64,000 nt of DNA from Rhodopseudomonas palustris JSC-3b. GTDB lineage: Bacteria; Pseudomonadota; Alphaproteobacteria; Rhizobiales; Xanthobacteraceae. Below are positions 56,893-64,000 of the stretch, piece after piece. Positions within the stretch are counted from its first letter, which is position 1. Each line of letters starts with the position of its first letter. The notes under the pieces were generated by a model. That model searched no databases. It was not told the origin of the DNA and saw nothing but the letters and a program-made list of their open reading frames with translations. The stretch is from positions 2,834,213-2,898,212 of the forward strand of contig KI632513.1 in NCBI GenBank assembly GCA_000504425.1. The letters run 5' to 3'. A program made the position numbers and the translations under genes.

Positions 56893-58623
56893 TCAGGCCG
56901 CCCGCACGGTCCGCAGAAAATTGCTGACCTCGGACTTGAGGCGCTCGCTTTCCGCCGACAAGCGCTGGGCGGCGCTGTGGACCTGCGACGACGCCTGTCC
57001 GGTCTCGCTGGCGCCTTGCTGCACCTCGACAATCTTCTCGCTGACCTGCTGGGTGCCCTGCGCGGCCTGCTGAATATTGCGCGAGATTTCCTGGGTCGCC
57101 TCGCCTTGCTGCTCGACCGCCAGCGCCACCGTGGAAGCGATTTCCGACATCTTGGCAATGGTGCTGCTGATGTCGTGGATCGCGCCGACCGACTGCTGTG
57201 TCGCGGCTTGAATGCCGCTGATCTGGCTGCCGATCTCGCCGGTTGCCTTGGCGGTCTGCTCCGCCAGCGCTTTGACCTCGCTGGCGACCACGGCAAAGCC
57301 GCGGCCGGCATCGCCGGCGCGCGCCGCCTCGATGGTGGCGTTGAGCGCCAGCAGGTTGGTCTGGCCGGCGATCGAGTTGATCAGCTCGATCACGTCGCCG
57401 ATCCGCGCCGCCATCTCCGACAATTCGGCGACGCTGGCATTGGTGCTCTTGGCCTGCTCGACCGCCTGGTGCGCGATATTCGCAGAATCGTGCACCTGCC
57501 TGCCGATTTCATCGACCGAGCTCGACATTTCTTCGGTCGCCGACGCCACCGATTGCACATTGGTCGAAGCTTCTTCAGAAGCTGCCGCCACGATAGTGGC
57601 GAGGCTTTCGGCGTGGTCGGCATTGGCCGACAGCGAGCTGGCGGAGGCTTCAAGCTCGGCGGACGCTGCCGACACCACTTCGACGATATGGCCGACCGCC
57701 GCCTCGAATTCGTCGGCGAGCCGCTGCATCTCCGCCTTGCGCAGCGCTGCTGCTTGCGCTTCGGCTTCGAGCTGCTCGCGGCGCATCCGCTCGATTTCCA
57801 GGCCGCTGCTTTTGAACACCGCCAGCGCCATCATGATCTCGCCGATTTCGTCGCGGCGCCGCGGCTGCGGGGTTTCGACCGACAGATCGCCCTGCGCCAG
57901 CCGGTTCATGGTGGCAATTGCGCCCTTGAGCGGCCGCACCACATTGCTCCGCGCCACCAGCAGGCTCACCAGCATCGCAAGCATCGACACCGCGAGCGTC
58001 GAATAGATGATGGTCCAGAACGTATCGCGCGCCGGACGCAGGAATTCGGCTTTCTTGATGCCGACATAGAGAATGCCGAGCAGCTCGCCATTGGCACTCA
58101 AGATCGGATCATAGGCGGTCATATAGGGCTCGCCCAAAATCTCGACCTCGCCGCGATAGGAGGCTTTGCGATCGAAGATCGCGGCATAGGCCTCGCTCTT
58201 GGCAAGGCTGGTACCGATCGCGCGCGAGCCATCCGGCTTCAGCACGTTGGTCGCGACGCGGGTGTCTTTCATGAAAATGGTGCAGGTGCCGCCGACCAGG
58301 CTTTTCACCTTGTCCACGGTGGCGACGTCGCCATTGAGCGGACGATCGTTTGCGTACAGCACGCCGTCGCGGATCGAAAAGCTGTTGCCGTTACTCTTCA
58401 GCACATCCCAGGCCACGCGCATATTGGTCTCGACCCGCTCCTGGGCGGCCTCGGTGGCGCTGCGTTCAAGGACGTATTTGGCAACGATGGTGACGCAAAG
58501 GCCGAGCAACAAGATCCCACTCACCGACAACACGATGATGCGCGGCGCCAAGCCGAAGCTCCAGTTGCCAAGGAAAGGGATGTTGCGAGCGGCGGTAGCT
58601 TTCGATGTCTGCATGACTGTCAT
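56893..58623 (-). CDS. Methyl-accepting chemotaxis protein with Cache sensor
   Basis: A 576-residue chemoreceptor. TM1 (about 27-50), a periplasmic single-Cache/Cache3-Cache2-type domain (about 52-202), TM2 (about 207-230), HAMP (about 231-285) and a cytoplasmic signalling domain (about 300-575). The hairpin-tip motif [38 protein letters not shown] is intact. It lacks a C-terminal CheR-binding pentapeptide. The ligand class may be small carboxylates, by family analogy only. The start could be 58626 (GTG), 58623 (ATG) or 58614. A GGGGGCC/GGCCCCC hairpin at 56827-56850 lies downstream. Confidence 0.94.
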   Translation of the reverse strand: MTVMQTSKATAARNIPFLGNWSFGLAPRIIVLSVSGILLLGLCVTIVAKYVLERSATEAAQERVETNMRVAWDVLKSNGNSFSIRDGVLYANDRPLNGDVATVDKVKSLVGGTCTIFMKDTRVATNVLKPDGSRAIGTSLAKSEAYAAIFDRKASYRGEVEILGEPYMTAYDPILSANGELLGILYVGIKKAEFLRPARDTFWTIIYSTLAVSMLAMLVSLLVARSNVVRPLKGAIATMNRLAQGDLSVETPQPRRRDEIGEIMMALAVFKSSGLEIERMRREQLEAEAQAAALRKAEMQRLADEFEAAVGHIVEVVSAASAELEASASSLSANADHAESLATIVAAASEEASTNVQSVASATEEMSSSVDEIGRQVHDSANIAHQAVEQAKSTNASVAELSEMAARIGDVIELINSIAGQTNLLALNATIEAARAGDAGRGFAVVASEVKALAEQTAKATGEIGSQISGIQAATQQSVGAIHDISSTIAKMSEIASTVALAVEQQGEATQEISRNIQQAAQGTQQVSEKIVEVQQGASETGQASSQVHSAAQRLSAESERLKSEVSNFLRTVRAA

Positions 58624-58840
58624 CACTGCGAATTCACTCTGAAAATGGACGTCAGCCGGCGCAAGAGATTCGCCAGATGAACGCCCCGTACGCTCCGCAG
58701 CGCAGTCAATTGATTAATTTTTGGGCTGGTAATACTACCGGCCAGGCCCAACCCATTGATGAATCTACAAAATCGACTCCGCATAGCTGCCCCGCCGCAG
58801 GCCTGGCAGCTCGAAGACCGGGTCTGATGCGGGCGCAGCG

Positions 58841-60871
58841 CTATCGGCGCGGCCGCACGCCCTTGGTGGTGAAGCGCGGCGCGCCCTTGCCGGGCCGCAG
58901 CGGCCGCGGCGTCGCCGCCGCCTTGCCGGTGCCGGGCGGTTGCAGCGCCGGCACCAATTGATCGGGCCGGCCGCCGATCAGATCGGAGCGGCCCATCGCC
59001 TTCAGCGCCTCGCGCAGCACCGGCCAATTATCAGGGTCGTGATAGCGCAGAAACGCCTTGTGCAACCGGCGTTGCCGCAGCCCCTTGATCACCACCACCG
59101 GCTCGCTGGCGCCGCGGCGCACCGCGCGCATCGGATTGATCGCGGTGTGATGCATCGCGGTCGAGGTCGCCATCGGTGACGGCAGGAAAGTCTGCACCTG
59201 ATCGGCCCGGTAGCGGTTTCGCTTCAGCCACAGCGCCAGATTCATCATGTCTTCGTCGGTCGTGCCGGGATGGGCCGCGATGAAATACGGGATCAGAAAA
59301 TATTGCTTGCCGGCGCGCGCGGCGGCGGCATCGAACATCTGCTTGAAGCGATGATAGCTGGCGATGCCGGGCTTGCGCATCATCTCCAACGGGCCACGCT
59401 CGGTGTGTTCCGGCGCGATCTTCAGGTAACCGCCGACATGATGCGACACCAGCTCCTTGACGTAGTCCGGGCTATGGACCGCGAGATCGTAACGCACCCC
59501 GGACGCGATCATCACTTTCTTGACGCCCGGCACCTCGCGCGCCTTGCGATACAGCTTGATCAGCTGTTCGTGCGACGTATCGAGATTCGGGCAGATCGCC
59601 GGATAGACGCAGGACGCGCGCCGGCACGCCGCTTCGGCATCGCGATCCTTGCAGGCCATGCGATACATGTTGGCTGTCGGGCCACCGATATCGGAGATTA
59701 CGCCGGTGAAGCCCGCGGTTTTGTCGCGCACCCGCTCGATCTCGCGCAAGATTGAGCCTTCCGAACGGCTCTGAATGATGCGGCCCTCATGCTCGGTGAT
59801 CGAACAGAAGCTGCAGCCGCCAAAGCAGCCGCGCATGATCGTCACCGAAAACCGGATCATCTCCCAGGCCGGGATTTTGGCATTGCCGTAGCTGGGATGC
59901 GGGGCGCGCGCATAAGGCAGCTCATAGACCGCATCCATCTCCGCCGAACTCAGCGGGATCGGCGGCGCATTGAGCCACAAATCGCGGTCGCCATGGCGCT
60001 GCACCAGCGGCCGCGCATTGCCGGGATTGCTTTCCCGATGCAGCACGCGCGAGGCGCGCGCATAGGCTTCGCGATCCTGCTCGACCTGCTCGCAGCTCGG
60101 CAGCCGGATCACCACATCGCCGGCGCGGCGCTCGGCGCCCTCCTCGGCGGAGTCGAGATCGGAGGCATCGAGTTCGGTGTAATGCGCCGGCACCGGGCGG
60201 AACAGCGCCACGCCGCGAATATCGGCGCATGCGCGCGGCGCTTCGCCGGCCGCGAGCCGATGCGCCACTTCCAGAATGGCCCGTTCGGCATTGCCGTACA
60301 GCAACAGATCGGCCTTGGCATCGGCCAGCATCGAACGGCGCACCTTGTCCGACCAATAATCGTAATGGGCGATGCGGCGCAGCGACGCTTCGATGCCGCC
60401 GAGGATCACCGGCACATCCTTAAAAGCCTCGCGGCAGCGCTGCGCATAAACCAGCGTGCAGCGGTCCGGGCGCTTGCCGCCCTCGCCGCCCGGCGTATAG
60501 GCGTCGTCATGGCGCAGCCGGCGATCCGCCGTGTAGCGGTTCACCATTGAGTCCATATTGCCGCCGGTGACGCCGAAAAACAGTTTTGGCTTGCCGAGCG
60601 CCTTGAACGGTTCGGCCGACTGCCAATCCGGCTGGGCGATGATGCCGACCCGAAAACCCTGCGCTTCCAACAGCCGGCCGATGATCGCCATGCCGAAGCT
60701 GGGATGATCGATATAGGCGTCGCCGGTGACGATCACGATGTCGCAGGCGTCCCAGCCGAGCGCCTTCATCTCGGCCTGGCTCATCGGCAGGAACGGCGCC
60801 GCCCGGCCATACTGCGGCCGTCGGGGGAACCAGGACGTCAAGGGTTTTACGGCGAGGCTTTCGGTTTCCAT
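58841..60871 (-). CDS. ygiQ: YgiQ family radical SAM protein
   Basis: A 676-residue radical SAM enzyme of unknown reaction. [15 protein letters not shown] contains the CxxxCxxC cluster motif (middle of the protein). The N-terminal domain ([48 protein letters not shown]) resembles a B12-binding-like fold in this family. [15 protein letters not shown] and the basic C-terminal tail complete the family pattern. YgiQ is widespread but its substrate is unknown. It is divergent from the LysR gene. Confidence 0.94.
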   Translation of the reverse strand: METESLAVKPLTSWFPRRPQYGRAAPFLPMSQAEMKALGWDACDIVIVTGDAYIDHPSFGMAIIGRLLEAQGFRVGIIAQPDWQSAEPFKALGKPKLFFGVTGGNMDSMVNRYTADRRLRHDDAYTPGGEGGKRPDRCTLVYAQRCREAFKDVPVILGGIEASLRRIAHYDYWSDKVRRSMLADAKADLLLYGNAERAILEVAHRLAAGEAPRACADIRGVALFRPVPAHYTELDASDLDSAEEGAERRAGDVVIRLPSCEQVEQDREAYARASRVLHRESNPGNARPLVQRHGDRDLWLNAPPIPLSSAEMDAVYELPYARAPHPSYGNAKIPAWEMIRFSVTIMRGCFGGCSFCSITEHEGRIIQSRSEGSILREIERVRDKTAGFTGVISDIGGPTANMYRMACKDRDAEAACRRASCVYPAICPNLDTSHEQLIKLYRKAREVPGVKKVMIASGVRYDLAVHSPDYVKELVSHHVGGYLKIAPEHTERGPLEMMRKPGIASYHRFKQMFDAAAARAGKQYFLIPYFIAAHPGTTDEDMMNLALWLKRNRYRADQVQTFLPSPMATSTAMHHTAINPMRAVRRGASEPVVVIKGLRQRRLHKAFLRYHDPDNWPVLREALKAMGRSDLIGGRPDQLVPALQPPGTGKAAATPRPLRPGKGAPRFTTKGVRPRR

Positions 60872-61071
60872 GGCGCGACCATTAGAGCTTTTTCGGCGCT
60901 GATGGAATCACAACCGAAGGCGTTTTCGTCGGCGCCAGCCGGGTTCCTGTCGGCTCAAAACCGCTCAACGGCTCCGCGCCGGCCCGTTCAACCGGGATCG
61001 GCGCCGCGCGGCACGCAGCTGATGCGAACATCACTCGCCGCCGCTCTCCTGCTCATGTTAGTAGTTCGCGC

Positions 61072-61965
61072 ATGTCGCGGCTCAACTTCCATCATCTGCG
61101 CTATTTTCAGGCGATCGCGCGCACCGGCAATCTGACCCGGGCGGCGGAAACGCTGAACATCTCGCCATCCGCGCTGTCGGTGCAATTGCGCCAGCTCGAG
61201 GCACAGCTCGGCCACGATCTGTTCGAGCGCTGCGGCAAACGGCTGGTGCTGACCGAAGCCGGACGGATCGCGCTCGACGGTGCCGATGCGATCTTCGCCG
61301 CCGGCGACGAACTGGTGAGCACGCTGCGCGGCCGCCGCGGCGCGCGCGGCGTGATCCGGATCGGCGCTTTGGCGACGCTGTCGCGCAATTTCCAAATCCA
61401 GTTCATCAAGCCGCTGCTCGGCCGGCGCGATGTCGAAGTGGTGCTGCGTTCGGGCGGGCTTGGCGATCTGCTCGCCAGCCTGGAAGCGCATCGCATCGAC
61501 GTGCTGCTCGCCAATCTGTCGCCGCCGCGCGATGCCGCCACCGCCTGGATTTCGCAGCCGATCGCCGATCAGCCGGTGAGCCTGGTCGGCCACCGCGATC
61601 GCTGCCGGCGCAAGCGCTCGCTGCGCGAGATATTGCGCAAAGAACCGCTGATCCTGCCGACGCCGGAAAGCAGCATAAGGATCGGCTTCGACGCTTTGAT
61701 GCAGCGTTATGGCATCAGCCCGCAGATCGTCGCCGAGGTCGATGACATGGCGATGCTGCGTCTGATCGCGCGCGAAAACGCCGGCATGGCGGTGGTGCCG
61801 CCGATCGTGGTGCAGGGCGAACTGAATGAAGGGCTGCTGGTGGAAGTGGAACGGCTGCCGGAGCTGAAAGAAACGTTCTTTGCGATCACGCTGGCGCGGC
61901 GCTTCCCCAATCCATTCCTGAAAGCGCTGCTCGGCACGGAGACCGCTGCATCCGAAGGCTCGTGA
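61072..61965 (+). CDS. LysR-family regulator, NhaR-like
   Basis: A 297-residue LTTR. The helix-turn-helix region (NFHHLRYFQAIARTGNLTRAAETLNISPSALSVQLRQLEAQLG) is near the N-terminus; the effector domain spans about 90-290. The N-terminal sequence resembles the NhaR subgroup (HLRYFQAIARTGNLTRAAE), but NhaA is not in the window, so a sodium role is not supported. It is convergent with the NorD/CbbO-like gene (27 bases between). The target is unknown. Confidence 0.9.
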   Translation: MSRLNFHHLRYFQAIARTGNLTRAAETLNISPSALSVQLRQLEAQLGHDLFERCGKRLVLTEAGRIALDGADAIFAAGDELVSTLRGRRGARGVIRIGALATLSRNFQIQFIKPLLGRRDVEVVLRSGGLGDLLASLEAHRIDVLLANLSPPRDAATAWISQPIADQPVSLVGHRDRCRRKRSLREILRKEPLILPTPESSIRIGFDALMQRYGISPQIVAEVDDMAMLRLIARENAGMAVVPPIVVQGELNEGLLVEVERLPELKETFFAITLARRFPNPFLKALLGTETAASEGS

Positions 61966-61992
61966 TGCAGCGGCCGCCGCGGCCGGCAGGGG

Positions 61993-64000
61993 TCAGCGTG
62001 TCAGGCTGCCGAACAAGGTCGGCAAGCGTTCCGGCAGGCGGCGGACGTGATCGATCACCGCAAAACCGCCGGCACCGAAAATCCGCTCGACATAGCGATC
62101 CGCCAGCGGATCGAGGCTGAGGCAATAGGTGCGGATGCCTTCGGCGCGCAGATCCTCCACCGCCTTCTTGGTATCCATGCGCAGGTGCTGCGGATCGCGC
62201 TCATCGACATCGGCCGGGGCGCCGTCGGTGATCACCAATAGCAGCCGATGCGCTTCGCGGCGGCGGGCCAGATAGCGGCCGGCATGGCGCATCGCCGCGC
62301 CCATGCGGGTCGAAAGCCCGCCGGACATGCCGGCCAGTTTCGACTTGGCATCGGCATCGAAGCGCTGATCGAAATCCTTAAAGCGCATATAGCGCACGTC
62401 ATGGCGGCCGTTGGAGGCAAAGCCGTGGATCGCGAACGGATCGCCGATCCCGGAGATCGCGGTCGATAGCAGCGCGCAGGCCTCGCGGGTCAGGTCGATC
62501 ACCGAGCGGGTCGAGCCATGCACCAGCTCATTGGTCGATTCCGACAGGTCGATCAGGATCAGCGCGGCGAGGTCGCGGCGGTGGATCACGTTGCGCATGG
62601 TGATGCGCGCATCCGGCTGGCGGCCGAGCCGCAGCATCACCATGGCGTCGACCGCGGCGCCGAGATCAAGCTCCTCGCCATCTTCCAGCCGGCGCACGCG
62701 CTGCAATCCCTGCGGCCGCAACTGATCGACAATGCGCCGCACCCGCTGGCCGACCGCCTTCTGCTCGCTGAGCATGGTGTCGATCACCGCCGGCGCGCCG
62801 CGCGGCGCGGCGTGCTCGCGCAGCGTCACCCAGTTCGGACGGACCACCTGCATCTGGTAGTCCCATTCCGGATAATGCACCGGCGCCGACACTTGCGGGC
62901 GGCCCTCGAGCTGATTGTAGGAGACGCCTTCGTCCTCATAGGGGAACAGCTCGGTGCCGAGCACCCAGATTTCCTGGGCATCGTCGCCGGCATTTTCCAC
63001 GTCGGTCTCGTTGATGAATTCCATCAGCCCGACCCGGCGGCGAATCTGCGCCTCGCCCGACGCGGCGCCGCCGAACATTTCCAGCCGGTCGAAATGTTCG
63101 GGCTGCCAGAAGAAGCGGTTGTCATCGCGCCATGGCAGCCTGATCCGCTCCAGCAGCCGCAGGCTCGGCATCATCTTCTGGGCACTCAGATGATCCGCCA
63201 GCGCGCGGCCGAGATTGAGCGAGATGTTTTCGCCGTGCTCGAGCGCGCCGTGGAACCGCTCCGCGAGCCGATCGAGCTTGGCGTCGCCGGTACGCTCGGT
63301 CGGATCGAGCAGCGCCAGCGCAAAGCGCTCCAGCACGGTGATGGTCGGATGGCTGGCGGGCGGCGTCGCCTCGGTCGGCATCAGCGAGCGCCACAGCCGG
63401 CGCAGGCCGGGGAAGCGCTTCACCGCCAGACGCTCGACCCGGGCGTCTTCGACAAAGCCGATCAGGAAGCGTTCGGCCGGCGTCAGCCCGTCGATCGACG
63501 GCGGGCGGCTGGTATAGACCAGATGCGCCGCCATATGCGCGGCCATGGCGCGATAGACATCAAGGCCGGACACGGTGCCGTGCACATCGGCGGCGTCCGG
63601 CAGATGCAGCCGGCCGTCCTCGATGACGCAGCGGAAATCCTCGTGATCGCTGATGGTGGGCCGCAGCAGGAAGTCGCGGCCCCAGAACGCGCGCAGATAG
63701 GCCGACAGCCGGCGCTGCACATCGACAAACAGCGTGCCGCGGCGCTCGCGCTCCAGCACGGCGCGGCTGTCCTGCGATTCCAGCCCGAAATACGCGGCCT
63801 GCGCCGTGAGATTGCGCTGATGGGCTTCGGCACCGAATTCGGCCCAGGCGCGCAGGCCCGACAGCGTCAGCCGGTTGAGCAGCTCATCGATATGGCTGAG
63901 CATCGGCCGCAGCCCGCGCGGCACGCGGGCTGCCAGCCGATGCAGCAGTTGCAGATAGACGGCGAGCAGCTCAGCATCGCTGAAGCGGCTCCCCGCGGCC
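61993..64000 (-). CDS. NorD/CbbO-like protein with VWA domain (partial, runs past window edge)
   Basis: At least 668 codons are visible; the frame stays open through base 64000, so the apparent start at 63924 is not the true N-terminus. The C-terminal von Willebrand A domain has a MIDAS motif (LIDLSESTNE, DxSxS) and a later TDGAPADVDERD loop. The upstream region (GFVEDARVERLAVKRFPGLRRLWRSL) is typical of NorD and CbbO proteins. These work with a MoxR-type AAA+ ATPase (NorQ/CbbQ) to activate nitric oxide reductase or Rubisco. Which partner applies cannot be told here, since the ATPase would be outside the window. Confidence 0.88.
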   Translation of the reverse strand, partial: AAGSRFSDAELLAVYLQLLHRLAARVPRGLRPMLSHIDELLNRLTLSGLRAWAEFGAEAHQRNLTAQAAYFGLESQDSRAVLERERRGTLFVDVQRRLSAYLRAFWGRDFLLRPTISDHEDFRCVIEDGRLHLPDAADVHGTVSGLDVYRAMAAHMAAHLVYTSRPPSIDGLTPAERFLIGFVEDARVERLAVKRFPGLRRLWRSLMPTEATPPASHPTITVLERFALALLDPTERTGDAKLDRLAERFHGALEHGENISLNLGRALADHLSAQKMMPSLRLLERIRLPWRDDNRFFWQPEHFDRLEMFGGAASGEAQIRRRVGLMEFINETDVENAGDDAQEIWVLGTELFPYEDEGVSYNQLEGRPQVSAPVHYPEWDYQMQVVRPNWVTLREHAAPRGAPAVIDTMLSEQKAVGQRVRRIVDQLRPQGLQRVRRLEDGEELDLGAAVDAMVMLRLGRQPDARITMRNVIHRRDLAALILIDLSESTNELVHGSTRSVIDLTREACALLSTAISGIGDPFAIHGFASNGRHDVRYMRFKDFDQRFDADAKSKLAGMSGGLSTRMGAAMRHAGRYLARRREAHRLLLVITDGAPADVDERDPQHLRMDTKKAVEDLRAEGIRTYCLSLDPLADRYVERIFGAGGFAVIDHVRRLPERLPTLFGSLTR

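Noticed and set aside
56881..58680. Plus-strand ORF of 599 codons
   Set aside because: Antisense to the chemoreceptor gene, which has an intact signalling hairpin tip.
58700..58760. Hairpin GGGCTGG...CCAGGCCC as terminator of ygiQ
   Set aside because: The stem is interrupted and lacks a U-tract on the ygiQ strand; it also lies in the chemoreceptor promoter region.

Overview
The window looks like chromosome from a GC-rich alphaproteobacterium of the Bradyrhizobium / Rhodopseudomonas / Nitrobacter group (Nitrobacteraceae). This rests on gene content and order (rpmH-rnpA-yidC-engB-argB-...-dapD-dapE, def-fmt-truA, rcdA, kdsD), on a ROSE-type thermometer before a small heat-shock gene, on an EcfG-type promoter, and on several short palindromic intergenic repeats of the kind common in these genomes. 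No species call is possible from sequence alone. Almost everything is housekeeping or envelope biology. The only clear mobile DNA is a truncated IS4-type transposase at the left edge.

Layout. 1-1.5 kb: transposase fragment, repeats and a small membrane protein. 1.7-8.2 kb: glutamate synthase gltB-gltD (minus strand). 8.6-18.4 kb: a secreted PepSY-like protein, Hsp20 with an RpoH promoter and ROSE leader, a lysophospholipase-like hydrolase, galU, a diguanylate cyclase, a beta-barrel outer-membrane protein, kdsD and ampG. 18.5-31.2 kb: SGNH hydrolase, lytic transglycosylase, TSUP permease, wrbA, pirin with a divergent LysR gene, a DsbD-N-like protein, yqgE, a membrane c-di-GMP phosphodiesterase, a quinone oxidoreductase and a DUF1192 protein. 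31.2-32.7 kb: a probable small RNA with its own terminator, rcdA, rpmE. 32.8-38.4 kb: ABC exporter, GNAT, a probable EcfG-controlled membrane-lipid pair (DUF1295 and CFA-type methyltransferase), rmuC. 38.7-50.7 kb: def-fmt-truA on the plus strand meeting the minus-strand cluster rpmH-rnpA-yidC-engB-DUF423-argB-DUF1036-HAD-dapD-DUF805-hypothetical-dapE. 51-64 kb: histidine kinase, tRNA-Arg(ACG), a GnT-I (GT13)-like glycosyltransferase, a DEAD-box helicase, a chemoreceptor, YgiQ, a LysR regulator and a NorD/CbbO-like VWA protein that runs off the right edge.

Themes. Nitrogen and amino-acid supply (gltBD, argB, dapD, dapE) sit with the translation and membrane-insertion core (rpmH, rnpA, yidC, engB, rpmE, def, fmt, truA). 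Cell-wall and envelope functions recur (kdsD, galU, ampG, lytic transglycosylase, SGNH protein, DapE/DapD). Stress inputs are visible as sequence: an RpoH promoter plus RNA thermometer for Hsp20 and a GGAAC-N17-CGTT promoter for the lipid pair. Cell-cycle control is represented by rcdA and by CtrA-like motifs upstream of kdsD.

The items most worth follow-up are the bacterial GnT-I-like glycosyltransferase beside the tRNA gene, the anti-Shine-Dalgarno-loop small RNA between the DUF1192 gene and rcdA, and the stress-controlled lipid operon. No CRISPR array, prophage or full genomic island was seen.
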